From: a virus | Strand: one strand, 5' to 3' | Virus record (IMG/VR): IMGVR_UViG_3300020201_000047 | Coordinates: 1-40,765 of that record | DNA: 40,765 nt | Shown here: in pieces, positions 19,538 through 29,982 of the stretch | How the letters are laid out: every line of letters begins with the position of its first letter | Numbering within the stretch: position 1 is the stretch's first letter | Notes under the pieces: model-generated | What the model was told of the DNA's origin: nothing | Database searches by the model: none | The model's input: the letters and a program-made list of their open reading frames with translations, nothing else | Translations under genes and position numbers: made by a program

Positions 19538-22485
19538 TACGCGACGAGCTCCTCGAAGAAGGGACGATCCCGATCAAACCCGATATCCAGCACCGCGACG
19601 TGTCGCGGGTCGCACGTGATGCGCAGCGCGCGCTGCGTGTCGTTGACGACGCGCAAATACACCGACTGGCCCAGCTCCACCGTCTGCGGAACGACCTGAG
19701 CTCCGGAGATTTGCGAGAGGTCGATGATGGTGCCCGCAATCGGCGACGTGACCATGTGCGCCAGTTGCAGACGGCGCGCGCCGCGCTGCCAGAGCACGGT
19801 CCCGTGAGATGTCGGCGTGAACGGCACGCCCGTTTCGGTGGTGAGCACGACAGAGGCGGAATGCACCATTAGCATGATCAAGGCGTTGACGTGCGTCGAA
19901 TCCGCCGCGGACAGCTTGACGGTTAGCGAGCGGTGCTGCGTAACCGGGACCTGCTGCGTCATCGTGAATGTGACCGGTACGGGCCGTGGGTCGGTTTGAT
20001 ACGACGCGGGGACCGCGACGTTCACCGTATTGGTATACGTCACCGGTCCTACGGGATCGCGCACCTCAAGCGTCACCGGGTAAATGTTCGGCGTCGGCGA
20101 TTTGCTGCTGAAAAAATTCGTGCTAATCGGCACGAACAGCGAGGCGACCACCGTGCACGTCGCCGTGTGCGCGGCGCTGCCCGGTATCGTGAGCACAAAC
20201 GTATCCGACGTGGTACCGTTGACCGTGCGCATCACGTGATACTGCGGCACGTCCAGCGCCCAGCCGTGGGTATTGCGATAGACGCGCAGCCCCGTGTTGT
20301 CACTCAGCGTCCCTGGCGCTGCAAACATCAGCGGGATCGTGCCCGCGCCGCTGCCGTTGAGCGTGGTGGTCGCATTGCAAAAGAACAGGTCCGCGCCCAC
20401 GCTGCCTGTATCAAATGCCGCGAGCGGCAGGATGCGCGCGCGGGTGGGGTACGAGAGGACCGCGCTGGTCGCGCCAGCGCCCGCACCGCTGCTCACGACG
20501 AGGTACGCCACCAGCACGTTGGCGCTGTCCATCCACCGCGCCGCTGCCGTGCCGTACGACTGCGCGAGTCCCCCGGTCCATGTCGCCGTAGCCAATCCGG
20601 CCTCGGAAAATTGGGCGGTCGCGCTGGTCAGCGTTTTGATAACGGTGTCGGTTTTGGTGACCGTGATGAAAAATGGATCGGTCGGCGTGACGCGCACGAG
20701 CGCGTCCGTGGGCAGCGTGATGTCGAGGCACAGCACGCCGCTTTGGGGGTCGTAGTCCCGCCACAAGACGGCGGCGAATGTCTCGCCCGAGAATCGCGTG
20801 AGGGTGACGGCGTCGCCCACGATCAGGGGCGGCGTCGAGGGGACGATGTTGGCGTCGACAAGGCCGTCCGGAGCGATCTGTATCACATCGCCGAACACCG
20901 TTGGGACGCCAAAGAAGTTCCAATAGTTGATGTATTGGGTGGATCGTGCCTTATACGTCCCCCCATACTCAAACTGAATTTTGTCGCCGTTCGTAAGCTG
21001 GCGCGTCACGGTGGCAAACGATTTCAAGTCGAGCGCCATCGCTGCGGCCGCTTGGTTCCCGTCGACGGTGACCGATTGCACGACACCGGACGTGCCGCGC
21101 ATCGAGAGTGTCTGGCCATCGGTAATCGCATAGGCCAATCCGGCGCTCAGCGTCACCGTCGCCTTGCCGTCGCTCTTGATCGTGTGGCCCGCCCCGGAGG
21201 GCGCGGCGCAGAGTGCCGCGCTGACTCCCGTCATCAGCTCGCCCTTCCGAATAATTGCATTCGGCAAAAAATTGTCGACGACGATACTCGTGTCACTGAC
21301 GGAGACGGCCCCGTTCACCATGCCGGTGAGGTCCACGGTATCGGTCACCGGGTGCGCCTCGACCCAGCCGGACGCGCCCGCGGTCCAGCCTTGCACGCCC
21401 GTGATGAACGCGGCATTCCGGACGAAGTTCCGCTCCCCCCGTCCGCCGGATACGTCCTCTTGGCCTGCGACGCTGCCGTACGCCAAGATGCCGCCCGGAT
21501 TCACCATCGCGACCAGCGGCGTGCCCAACGCGTCGGCGACGATGCGCACGTGCAACGCGGTGGTGTTGAGCGACGTCGTGCTGGCCAGCTGTATCGACTG
21601 ATCGCTGACGCGACTCGCCAGAATCTCGCGGCGCGTCGGCGTGGTGCTGGTCGCGAATTCCAGGAACAATCCGTTCAGCTGCCCATCGAACACAATCGGC
21701 ACCACCAACCCGGTGGGGTCCCGCAGCGTCACCCACGCACTGTCAATGACCGACACCTCCCAGCTCGTGTCCGCGATCGTTGCGCGCTCCACGGCCCCTT
21801 CCGCCACGGCACCGAACGGCGTGACGACGGTGAGGATTTCCGTATCGTCCTGCTCACTGGTGTGGCGGACCAGATTCAGGTCGGTCGCGACCACAAACGC
21901 GGTGGCGGCGCTCCCGCGGCGCACCGCGAACGCGAGCTGGTAGCGCGCGCCCGCAGACGGCTGATACAGATACGGCTCGTAGCCAGTCTGCTCGACGAGC
22001 CGCTGTATCAATTGCGCGCGATTCCAGTGCGCGAAGTCGACCGTGCACATGGCGTCCACGTCAATCGGGCCGAGCGTACTGTCGATCCATTCCAGCCCGT
22101 CTACCGCGAGATTGGGCAAGAAATACGTCGTGCATAATTCGGAGATCGTGCCCTCGGCTGCGAATGCGTACGTGGGCACGCCGTCGACGACCTCGCGAAT
22201 CAGCCCCGCTTTGGCAAGGGACGCCCACGGCCCCGCGCCGACAATCCGCGCCCACGCGCCGCTCTCGTCCACGACGAGGGACGTGATGCGATACTCGAAC
22301 ACCCGCGCATCGTCCCGCGTCAGGCGCACGGTGCTGCGGTTTCTGAGCGAGGCCGGCCACGCAATCGTACAGGCAAGCGTGTCGTGATTGTCGACCTGGC
22401 GCACTTGCGTGCATTCGGCCGCCATGACGTGCAAGCGCTCCAGCGCCACGCCAACACCGAACCCGCTCACCACCTCGAGGCGCAT
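19537..22485 (-). CDS. tail hub/tip protein (Tal-like)
   Basis: The 982-residue protein directly follows the tape measure gene. The first 350 residues have the mixed beta domains of tail hub proteins (TVRLTRDDARVFEYRITSLVVDES, then WNRAQLIQRLVEQTGYEPYLY). The rest is a chain of beta-rich modules (GVVQSVTVDGNQAAAAM, LTNGDKIQFEYGG, ATATWTGGLAQSYG) likely to carry adhesin functions. No peptidase motif was recognised. It should cap the tail tube with Dit and contact the host surface. ATG overlaps the tape-measure stop. Confidence 0.75.
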   Translation of the reverse strand: MRLEVVSGFGVGVALERLHVMAAECTQVRQVDNHDTLACTIAWPASLRNRSTVRLTRDDARVFEYRITSLVVDESGAWARIVGAGPWASLAKAGLIREVVDGVPTYAFAAEGTISELCTTYFLPNLAVDGLEWIDSTLGPIDVDAMCTVDFAHWNRAQLIQRLVEQTGYEPYLYQPSAGARYQLAFAVRRGSAATAFVVATDLNLVRHTSEQDDTEILTVVTPFGAVAEGAVERATIADTSWEVSVIDSAWVTLRDPTGLVVPIVFDGQLNGLFLEFATSTTPTRREILASRVSDQSIQLASTTSLNTTALHVRIVADALGTPLVAMVNPGGILAYGSVAGQEDVSGGRGERNFVRNAAFITGVQGWTAGASGWVEAHPVTDTVDLTGMVNGAVSVSDTSIVVDNFLPNAIIRKGELMTGVSAALCAAPSGAGHTIKSDGKATVTLSAGLAYAITDGQTLSMRGTSGVVQSVTVDGNQAAAAMALDLKSFATVTRQLTNGDKIQFEYGGTYKARSTQYINYWNFFGVPTVFGDVIQIAPDGLVDANIVPSTPPLIVGDAVTLTRFSGETFAAVLWRDYDPQSGVLCLDITLPTDALVRVTPTDPFFITVTKTDTVIKTLTSATAQFSEAGLATATWTGGLAQSYGTAAARWMDSANVLVAYLVVSSGAGAGATSAVLSYPTRARILPLAAFDTGSVGADLFFCNATTTLNGSGAGTIPLMFAAPGTLSDNTGLRVYRNTHGWALDVPQYHVMRTVNGTTSDTFVLTIPGSAAHTATCTVVASLFVPISTNFFSSKSPTPNIYPVTLEVRDPVGPVTYTNTVNVAVPASYQTDPRPVPVTFTMTQQVPVTQHRSLTVKLSAADSTHVNALIMLMVHSASVVLTTETGVPFTPTSHGTVLWQRGARRLQLAHMVTSPIAGTIIDLSQISGAQVVPQTVELGQSVYLRVVNDTQRALRITCDPRHVAVLDIGFDRDRPFFEELVA

Positions 22486-25400
22486 CAGATCCGCCCCCCA
22501 CTCAACGCCGTGAGCCCACTGGCGCGCTGCCGCATCGCCTGCGAAATCACTGGCGCGAGTTTGCGACCGAACGCGTCCAGGTCCGCGCGGGTCATGTCGG
22601 GCCCGAAGCCGCTGCCGGCCGTAATGTGCACCTGCGTTTGAAACGTGACCGGGCCCGTAAACGTGCCGAGGCCTGCCGGGAGCGCAGGCACGCGCAACGT
22701 GGGCAGCTGGCCCTCTCCGGCCAGCATCAGGTCGAGCATGCGCCGCTGCACGATCAATTGCGACTGCAACAGCCCGTCAATGCGGATGGCCTGCACGCTG
22801 CTGATGTTTTTGACGGCGCTCGCCACGAACTCGCTGCGGGAGTCTTCCGTCGACGGGGACCCGGCCGCCCCCACGGCGGCGGGGTCACGCGCCACGGCGG
22901 CGGCGGCTTGCTGGTCGTACCGGTCGTTAATCGATTTGACACTCAGCAGTCCGTTCGCGACAATCGTGTCAATGATCGATTGCGATGCACCCAGCGCTTT
23001 CGCCTCAATGACTTTTTGGTTGGTGCGTTGCTGCGATTCGTTGATGTCGGCTTGCCGGTCGTTGCCGGTGAGGCGCAATGATTCGTTGCCGACGTCGGCC
23101 GTCAGGTCGGACAAGCGCGCGGCCGTGTTGAGGATCGCGTCAGCGGCACTCTGTGCGGTGCTGGCGAGCCCGTCGAGACCGCTGTCAATGGCGAGCATGG
23201 CGTCGAGGAATTCGTCTTTCGTGAGATCGAACTTGTCGAACACCCCTTGCTCCGACATTCCATCGATCGTCTTGAAGAATTCAACGAGACGCGTCTTCGC
23301 ATCAGTGATGCCAGCAGCCGAACTGGTGTCGACCGCGCCAAAAAAGTCCGTGATGGCCGGAGCGAGGGATGCTAGGAAGTTCGCAAACGCTTCGGCGCCT
23401 TCCGCATCAGTCACGGCGGTCAGATTGCTGCCGCTCTGCCGCTTGCGTGCACGCTCGGCCGCCTTCTTGGCGATGTTGGCTTCCACTTCCTGCTGCGCTT
23501 CGTCCGTGGCGTTGCCGAGCCCGGAGAGCAGGCCCTTGATCAAGCCGACGATCACCGTCTCCTCTTCGGTCAGGCCATCTTGCAGCAGATTCGTGTAGAG
23601 CCCCTGCAAGTTCGTACGGAACGACTCCGCGCCCGCGCTGGTGCTCAGGTCGACGGAGCCCAGGATGTCGTCCAGGACGCCGTTAAAGCCTTTCGACGCG
23701 TCCAGCGTGCGACCGAATTGCGCGCGCTGGTTCCCGCCGAGGATGGCGTTGTCGTCGTCGACTTTGGACAGCGCGCGTTGCACGCGTTCGGCGAGGGAGT
23801 CAAAGACGTCGGCGGCGGTGGAGAAGATATTGAACAGCGCATCGAGCACCGACTGTTCCTGCTCTGAGATCACACCATCGGCGAAAAACTCTGCGTACTT
23901 CGCGGAAATGGTTGCTTTCAGTGCGTCGATACCGTCCTGCGTGGACAGGTCGATGCCCGTGAACAGCTTACCGAACTTTGCGGTGGTCGCGGTGACCAGG
24001 CCGTCCAGGTAGTCCGCGCCACTGATGCCGAACAGCTTCGCGCGATTCGCGAATTCTTTGAGCGGGTCGCGCTGGTAGGCGTCCGCCGCGGCGGTTTCTT
24101 CCTTCTGGACCTTTTGCAAATAGGCGAGGTACGATTTGCCGGATTCGCTTTGGTCCTTCGCGGCTTCCAGAATCGCGCGGTCTTGCTCCAGCTTCACGCG
24201 CAGCGCCGCGGCTTCCTCGGTCCGGCCTTGGGCGATCAACGAACGCACGCGCAGATCGTCGGTGGCATCGGCGTTGCGCTGGTCGTTGGCCTCCTTAAGC
24301 CTTTGCTCATTTTTCAGAACTTCATCGGCAATGCGCTGCAACTGGTCCGCGAACGCGTTCAGCGATCCGGCCAACTTCTTTCCCGCGCCGCCGCCCGTCG
24401 AAGCAGCGTTTACCGCGGCCGCGCGCAGCGCATCAATCTCTTTCTGCACATCGGCCGCGCTTTGCGACTGGAAATTGCTGCCCGCGCCGGCGGACTTGAA
24501 TCCCACAGATTCAGCAGCCCTGCCAACCAGATCATCGGCATTCTTCAAATTCTGTCGCAACTGCTCTTGTAATCCCGAGCGCTCCACAACCGCGAACTCG
24601 TCCAGTGCGCGGTTAAACTCCGCGGCGGCTGCGCGCATCTGCTTCGCTCGTTCGGCCGCCTTCGTGCCAAACAAATCCAGCGCGCCCGCTAATTCAATCG
24701 CGCCACCGATCACGAGCGCAAATACGTCGGTTTTCGCCGAGAGTTTTTGTGCACTTGACGCGGTCGTGGATTTCCCGACTTCTTGCGCCGCACTCGCGGC
24801 CTTCAGAATCTGCGACAGCTTGATGCCGGCGCTTGCCAACTGGCCGAGCTTCGTGCCGCTCTCGCCCAACCGGTTTGCCAGATCCCCAGCGGCATTGGAT
24901 GCGGCCAGCAGTCCGGCGACCAACAGCGACGACTGGTCAACCGCTTCCTTGATCGGCTTCGCCGGGCCCTTGTCGCGGTTGCCTTCCAGCTGCTTCCGCC
25001 GTCCAATCAACTCCACGAGCAGCGCCTCGGCCTTCGCTTGCGCGATGGTGGAGAGTGTCCCGGATTCTACGACGAGCTTGAGCGCGGCCTGCGTGGTCTC
25101 GAGCGTGGCGAGCGACGCCTTGTACTGGGTGACGGAAATCGTTTGCCCTTCGTATTCCGCATTGCTCTGTTGCTGCGCAATGCCGACGACTTTGAGCGCC
25201 CTTTCGTAGGCGGTCTGCTGGTCGGTGAGCGCTTCAAGCTCCTGCTGTTCTTTCCGGAGTTCCGCCTCGTCCAGTACTGATTGCCAGACCTGCTGCGCTG
25301 CGCCCGCGCCCGCGAGCGCCTTCCGCATCTCAAGGAGTTCGTCGATGCGCTTTTTGTACGCGACCGTCACTTCCCCGGTAGCGCTCCGGCTGATCGCGCT

Positions 25401-27206
25401 GGAGAATTCGTCGTATTTCTTGGTTAACTCCTCGAGCTTGACGGTGCGCAGCCGCTCCACATCGTCGGCCAATTGCGCTGCGATGGTTTTCACGGTGTCG
25501 CGGGCAGCGGCCTGTTTCGTTTTCTCCAGTTTCGGGATGAGCGCTTCCAGTGACGCGACCACAGCCTTGTTGCGCGCGATCGCGTCCTGTACGGGGTCTC
25601 TCGTCGTCCCGAGTGCAGCGCCGTAGTCTCGAATGCTCTTGGCGGCCGTGTCGAAGTCCTTGGCGGCTTCGGCGGCCCCTTTTGCCGCGGATTGTATCGC
25701 GGACTGATCTGGCGCCCCTTTCGGGGCAGCGGCCGTTGAACTCCGGCCCTTTTCGCCAAACGGCGTAAACACGGTATTGTCGAACAAGCCGGAGAGCGTC
25801 GGCGCCTTCGGCGCAACGATGCCATTGCGGCCGTCGAAAAACGCGTTCGCGGCGTTGGTCATGCCCGCGTACCCATCGCGCACGAGGTCTTGTCCCTTGC
25901 GGAACAGGCCAAGGCCGGGAAGCAACACGCCGGTCAGTGTAATGGAATGTCCGAGCAGCGCCTTCGCAGATTCTGTGACGAACTTTGTCAGATAGCCGAA
26001 GCTCTCCGCAAACGATGCGATTTTCTTTCCGTCTTCCTCGCTCGATTTCGTCAAATCGGACAGGGCTTTCGCCAATGCGGCACTCGCGCCAGATGCTTTG
26101 TCGAATTCGCCGACCGCCAACAACAGCGAGTTCTTGACCTGCGTCATCGCGCCGCCAACGGTCAACGCAATCGCTTTCGATTCACTGTCGATGGAGGCGC
26201 CCGCTTTGAGCAGCGCTTCCGTGACGACCTGCGCCGTGATCTTGCCCTCTTCCGCGTACTTGCGCAGTTCACCAATGGTGACGCCCAGCGAATCGGCCAC
26301 CGCCTGCTGTAAGCGTGGCGCATTCTCCGCGATCGAGTTGAACTCATCGCCGCGCAGCACACCGGAGGCCAACGCCTGCCCCAACTGACGGACCGCGGCG
26401 CTCGTTTCGGTCGCGCTCGCGCCACTAATCAGGAAGGCTTGGCCGACCGTTTTCGTGATTGAAACGAGCTGGTCTTGTGACAGGCCCAGCGCCTTCGTAG
26501 AGCGGGCGAGCGACGTGTACAGGGCGACGTTGGCGCCCATCTCCGACCGCGTGTTCTGCGAAACAGCGAACAGCTTCTCTTGCACCGCGTTGAGGTTCTC
26601 GGTGCCCGTCGTCACCAGCGACAGTCGCGAGCGCATGTTGGTGTAGGCGTCGGCCAGCTGGATGGCTTCACGCGTGTACTGCACGGCTTTGTAGGTCACG
26701 GCGGCGCCCGCAAGTCCGCGAAAACTGGCCGCAAGCCCCGCCACTCCGGTGGCCGCTTGCTGACTAGCAGGCGCCGATGTCGACAAGGTCGCGCGGCTGG
26801 CCTCAATCGCCGCGTTCATGCGATACGCCGCGACCTCGGCCTTGCCCATCGACTGCGCGTGCAACTGCTCGGCCGTGGCGGCCTTGCGGAGCGCCTCCGA
26901 TTCCTTGATCGCCGTCGCCGCCAGTCGCTGCAATTCTCGCTCGTGGCGCGCCGCCGCCGTGGCCGCTGCTTGCGCGGCCTTCGCCCCTTGGTCAGTCGTC
27001 CCCGTGCTTTTGCGCTGGGCCGCTTCGAGTTCACGGAACGCCTTCTCCACGCGCTGAATCGGCCCGGCATCGGCCGTGACGGGCACCGACACCGCAGTCT
27101 TGCCTAAGTCCGCAACGATTTTCTCGACACGCCTCGTTTCTTTGTCGAAGGATGCGGCATCGAGTTCCAGTGCGTAATAAAGCCCCTCAAGCCGCGTCGC
27201 GCCCAT
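22485..27206 (-). CDS. tape measure protein
   Basis: At 1573 residues it is the largest gene. Residues 1-160 are helical and Ala-rich. At about 165-350 lies the conserved tape-measure domain (YTREAIQLADAYTNMRSRLS, SGVLRGDEFNSIAENAPRLQ, KITAQVVTEALL). A hydrophobic part follows around 415-445 (ESAKALLGHSITLTGVLLPG), and then long coiled-coil stretches rich in Ala, Lys, Glu and Gln. Using about 1.5 angstrom per residue the tail would be roughly 230 nm, an estimate from family behaviour. The protein fills the tail tube and sets its length. Start overlaps the upstream stop by one base. Confidence 0.92.
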   Translation of the reverse strand: MGATRLEGLYYALELDAASFDKETRRVEKIVADLGKTAVSVPVTADAGPIQRVEKAFRELEAAQRKSTGTTDQGAKAAQAAATAAARHERELQRLAATAIKESEALRKAATAEQLHAQSMGKAEVAAYRMNAAIEASRATLSTSAPASQQAATGVAGLAASFRGLAGAAVTYKAVQYTREAIQLADAYTNMRSRLSLVTTGTENLNAVQEKLFAVSQNTRSEMGANVALYTSLARSTKALGLSQDQLVSITKTVGQAFLISGASATETSAAVRQLGQALASGVLRGDEFNSIAENAPRLQQAVADSLGVTIGELRKYAEEGKITAQVVTEALLKAGASIDSESKAIALTVGGAMTQVKNSLLLAVGEFDKASGASAALAKALSDLTKSSEEDGKKIASFAESFGYLTKFVTESAKALLGHSITLTGVLLPGLGLFRKGQDLVRDGYAGMTNAANAFFDGRNGIVAPKAPTLSGLFDNTVFTPFGEKGRSSTAAAPKGAPDQSAIQSAAKGAAEAAKDFDTAAKSIRDYGAALGTTRDPVQDAIARNKAVVASLEALIPKLEKTKQAAARDTVKTIAAQLADDVERLRTVKLEELTKKYDEFSSAISRSATGEVTVAYKKRIDELLEMRKALAGAGAAQQVWQSVLDEAELRKEQQELEALTDQQTAYERALKVVGIAQQQSNAEYEGQTISVTQYKASLATLETTQAALKLVVESGTLSTIAQAKAEALLVELIGRRKQLEGNRDKGPAKPIKEAVDQSSLLVAGLLAASNAAGDLANRLGESGTKLGQLASAGIKLSQILKAASAAQEVGKSTTASSAQKLSAKTDVFALVIGGAIELAGALDLFGTKAAERAKQMRAAAAEFNRALDEFAVVERSGLQEQLRQNLKNADDLVGRAAESVGFKSAGAGSNFQSQSAADVQKEIDALRAAAVNAASTGGGAGKKLAGSLNAFADQLQRIADEVLKNEQRLKEANDQRNADATDDLRVRSLIAQGRTEEAAALRVKLEQDRAILEAAKDQSESGKSYLAYLQKVQKEETAAADAYQRDPLKEFANRAKLFGISGADYLDGLVTATTAKFGKLFTGIDLSTQDGIDALKATISAKYAEFFADGVISEQEQSVLDALFNIFSTAADVFDSLAERVQRALSKVDDDNAILGGNQRAQFGRTLDASKGFNGVLDDILGSVDLSTSAGAESFRTNLQGLYTNLLQDGLTEEETVIVGLIKGLLSGLGNATDEAQQEVEANIAKKAAERARKRQSGSNLTAVTDAEGAEAFANFLASLAPAITDFFGAVDTSSAAGITDAKTRLVEFFKTIDGMSEQGVFDKFDLTKDEFLDAMLAIDSGLDGLASTAQSAADAILNTAARLSDLTADVGNESLRLTGNDRQADINESQQRTNQKVIEAKALGASQSIIDTIVANGLLSVKSINDRYDQQAAAAVARDPAAVGAAGSPSTEDSRSEFVASAVKNISSVQAIRIDGLLQSQLIVQRRMLDLMLAGEGQLPTLRVPALPAGLGTFTGPVTFQTQVHITAGSGFGPDMTRADLDAFGRKLAPVISQAMRQRASGLTALSGGRI

Positions 27207-28099
27207 TAGGCCGCGGCCCTGGCTTTCGCCTCAGCTTTTTGCAAGCTTTCCCATTTGTAAAACGCCGTTGCCGATGCCATCCCGTGCGACCATTCATGAG
27301 CAAACTGACTCGTCGGGATACCCGCTTCACTGGCCATTATGGCCGCGAACGCATCGGGGGACATCGTTTCAGCGCCGGCGCCCGCGAACGCATGCGTGCG
27401 CGCGACAATCGCTCGCTGTCGCGAATAGGAGACTTCGATGTAGGCGGCGCGCGCCAGAATCAAATCGTGTCCGTCGTATACACGTGTCCACGCGGGGGGC
27501 ATGTGCTCGCGCTGTCCGTCGTCTGGCCACGGCACATCGCTGCCAGGATGTGTGACAATCCATAGAAACTCACGCTCGAGCCTATGCTGGTGTTCCTGGA
27601 ATCGCGCCAACGCTTCAAGGGCCTCGGGCGTCGGTTCCACGTCCTGCAAGAGCGTGGCCTCAATCGCCACGCGACGCGGCACAACCCACCGCAATTCTGC
27701 GTCAAGCATTGACACGCGATCCATTGCATAGTTGCCCTTCGGATAGACCGGACGCGTGGTGCCGTCCGCCATCGGGACATGCACCGGCTTTTCGTAGAGA
27801 GCCGCCTGCAAATCCTGCGCGTCTTGCTCACTCCACCGCGGCAACTCCATCGACGGCGCGACGACCCCGCCCGCATGCAGCCGATGGAGCTGGCCATAAT
27901 ACGAGAGCCACGCGCCGCCGTCCGTGCCCGGGTTTTTCGCGCTGCCGGGCGACTTCCCAGCACGCAACGCGGCGAAGCCCGGATCGTGGAGTAATCCGCG
28001 TTCGAGCTCCTCACACAGTCGCTGCACCGCCTGCGCGGACACACACGAACCCCCGCATAACGCCGAGACGTCATGCGGGGTCGCTAGCACGCCGCTCAC
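27206..28099 (-). CDS. probable tail assembly chaperone-position protein
   Basis: The GTG at 28099 overlaps the tail-tube stop (GTGA). The 297-residue protein lies exactly between tail tube and tape measure, where siphophages encode the tail chaperones. It is soluble, with conserved-looking parts (DAQDLQAALYEKPVHVPMADG, LDAELRWVVPRRVAIEATLL, EREFLWIVTHPGSD) and a final helical segment (FAHEWSHGMASATAFYKWE). I see no clear slippery site producing a G/GT-type fusion. It is longer than usual chaperones, so identity is based on position. Confidence 0.6.
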   Translation of the reverse strand: MSGVLATPHDVSALCGGSCVSAQAVQRLCEELERGLLHDPGFAALRAGKSPGSAKNPGTDGGAWLSYYGQLHRLHAGGVVAPSMELPRWSEQDAQDLQAALYEKPVHVPMADGTTRPVYPKGNYAMDRVSMLDAELRWVVPRRVAIEATLLQDVEPTPEALEALARFQEHQHRLEREFLWIVTHPGSDVPWPDDGQREHMPPAWTRVYDGHDLILARAAYIEVSYSRQRAIVARTHAFAGAGAETMSPDAFAAIMASEAGIPTSQFAHEWSHGMASATAFYKWESLQKAEAKARAAA

Positions 28100-29553
28100 G
28101 CGCGCTGGTAGATCTGGAACGTGCGCGGCTTGAAGCTGAGCTGGATTTTCGCTTCCGCCGCTTGCGTGAACACGGTCGTCAGACTGATCGTGGGTGCGCC
28201 CTGCCACCCGACGATGGTGACGGTCTCGCCCGACTTCGTGAAGCCTTTGAAGACGAGCGTTTGTGACGCGGCCGTGGCCAGCCCTTGGCCCGACAAAATG
28301 GAGGACACCAGCGAGCCCGAGGGCAGCCCCAGCGCCAGCATCACATTCGCGGTCGTGATGTTGTTCGTCTCCCACGCCAGTTCGAGCGGCGCCTGGAGGA
28401 TTTTCTTTCCGAAGGAATACTTGCTCGTCTCGGACCGCAGCACCTGTGAGGACCCGCCGACGTTGACGCGGAACCCGCCCGTCACGCCCAAGTTCGGCAC
28501 CAGCGTTTGTGCCACGAGGGCGACCCCCGACGCATGCCCAGCGCGCACGCTCGTGTACAGATTCAAGTTCAGCGTCGCGACCGCTTGCACCTCGTGAATC
28601 TCGGCCGCGTCGCCGACCCCAAGCTGTACGTACGAGCCCGCCACAATGCCCGTGGCCGACGTCACCGGGATGACATACGCGCCGGCCGCCACAATGCCCG
28701 TCGTGGTCGTGGCCGCGCCCGCCGTGACCGTATTGACCGATGAAATCGAGTCGAACACATCACCGCTATCGCCGGCGAACGTCGCGAGCGTCGTCTGTGG
28801 CGCCCAGAGCGAATTTGTATCATCGATCGCCCACATGGACGCCATGCCGCTGACCGGCAGCGTGGTGAGTGCGCCGCGCGCGAACGAGGCCGAGAACGAG
28901 GTCGGGTCCATCGTCAAGTTGTACAACCGGAGCGCGCCGAACGTCCCGTCCACGCGCTGGAACGGGAGCACCAGATTCAGTCCCGACTGGCCGCCGAATT
29001 CTGACCCGTCGCTGGTCAGCAAGCGCGGCCCGACGGTGCCCGTCTGTTGCGCGTTCGTCCCGTCGCCCTTGAGCAACGAACGCAACACCCCAAACGCCAG
29101 CGCGAAGTTGTCCACTGTCACGTTAGGCGTTGGATAATTCCAGTTGATGTCGCCGTAGCCGGACAGCACCGTGTACGCCGCACGCGCGTCCATGGTGAAC
29201 ACGTCGACGGATTCGCCGGCCACGGAGAATGTAAAGCCCGCCGCTTCCGTTTTCCCGAGCGTGATGCTGTTCTGTTCAACCACCGCTTCGCCGACCGCGT
29301 GCGCAAATTCGGCGCCCTTGCCCAAGACCAGCGACGTGGTCCCGCCCCCAGAGGCAATCGTCGCCAGCTCTTGGGTTTCACCAGAGCCCAGACGAATGTT
29401 GTCGCCGTTGGCGAACGTCGACGCGGCAGCAATCGTCAGCGCGGTCGCGCCTTTGGCAATCGCCGCGTTGACCGTCGAGCTGGCGCCCGACAGTTGGTCG
29501 ACCATGATGTGCACGGCCGTCGGTTTATCCAGCACTTTATCAAGCGCGCCCAT
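28096..29553 (-). CDS. major tail tube protein with inserted beta domain
   Basis: The 485-residue protein is beta-rich and longer than typical tube proteins (150-300 residues). Two similar Ala/Thr/Gly-rich modules are visible: AKGATALTIAAASTFANGDNIRLG near residues 34-57, and IVAAGAYVIPVTSATGIVAGSYVQLG near 280-310. Each is followed by a short strand pair containing E-x-x-x-L/V. These may be decorating domains displayed on the tube. The C-terminal region (TVTIVGWQGAPTISLTTVFTQ, AKIQLSFKPRTF) suits a tube core. Place between neck proteins and tape measure supports the call. Confidence 0.75.
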   Translation of the reverse strand: MGALDKVLDKPTAVHIMVDQLSGASSTVNAAIAKGATALTIAAASTFANGDNIRLGSGETQELATIASGGGTTSLVLGKGAEFAHAVGEAVVEQNSITLGKTEAAGFTFSVAGESVDVFTMDARAAYTVLSGYGDINWNYPTPNVTVDNFALAFGVLRSLLKGDGTNAQQTGTVGPRLLTSDGSEFGGQSGLNLVLPFQRVDGTFGALRLYNLTMDPTSFSASFARGALTTLPVSGMASMWAIDDTNSLWAPQTTLATFAGDSGDVFDSISSVNTVTAGAATTTTGIVAAGAYVIPVTSATGIVAGSYVQLGVGDAAEIHEVQAVATLNLNLYTSVRAGHASGVALVAQTLVPNLGVTGGFRVNVGGSSQVLRSETSKYSFGKKILQAPLELAWETNNITTANVMLALGLPSGSLVSSILSGQGLATAASQTLVFKGFTKSGETVTIVGWQGAPTISLTTVFTQAAEAKIQLSFKPRTFQIYQRA

Positions 29554-29565
29554 GGGATGACTCCA

Positions 29566-29982
29566 CTAAGAGAAAAGGAACGAACACAGGAGATCCGCAC
29601 GGCACGCCGTGCTGGGCGATTCCTGATCATGATCGGGCTCTTCTCGCGAAGGCCGACGACTCGGGTTACCGCACGCGTCAATGGATCGCGCCGCAAACAG
29701 CTGCAGCGTGACGCCCGCGGTATTGAACAGATAGGCCAGCCGGTCACACGCGGCGTCCGCCGTGGCTTGCAGCGGCGCGACACACGCAAACCGAAAGTCG
29801 ATGGTGGTGCTGACGGCATCTTGCCCCGCCAGCTTGTAGACGATCACCGGGATCGCCGGATCTATTTCCAAGTTCCCGGCGGGCAGCGCGAGTTTCGTCG
29901 TGCGACCCAGCACCGTACGGAGCGTGGCATCGCTGTCGAGGATCGCGACCAGGGCTGCTTTGAACTGCTGCACGGTGGCCAT
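29566..29982 (-). CDS. tail terminator/neck protein
   Basis: The 138-residue protein starts MATVQQFKAALVAILDSDATL and continues with PVIVYKLAGQDAVSTTIDFRFACVAP, then ATADAACDRLAYLFN. This helix-strand-helix order is common to tail terminators and gpU-like neck proteins that cap the growing tail. The last 30 residues are polar and Arg/Ser-rich, overlapping the spacer before the tail-tube gene. Start overlaps previous stop (TGATG). Confidence 0.7.
   Translation of the reverse strand: MATVQQFKAALVAILDSDATLRTVLGRTTKLALPAGNLEIDPAIPVIVYKLAGQDAVSTTIDFRFACVAPLQATADAACDRLAYLFNTAGVTLQLFAARSIDACGNPSRRPSREEPDHDQESPSTACRADLLCSFLFS

Noticed and set aside
19933-22137. A 734-codon open frame on the plus strand
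   Set aside because: It is antisense to the tail hub gene; the product is Arg/His/Gly-rich and low in hydrophobic structure, as expected for a GC-rich shadow frame.
10934-22485. A diversity-generating retroelement targeting tail genes
   Set aside because: No reverse transcriptase gene and no template/variable repeat pair were seen; the two exact dispersed repeats lie outside the receptor-binding genes.
27190-28110. A programmed frameshift tail-chaperone fusion
   Set aside because: I found no convincing slippery heptamer with an overlapping open frame between the tail tube and tape-measure genes.
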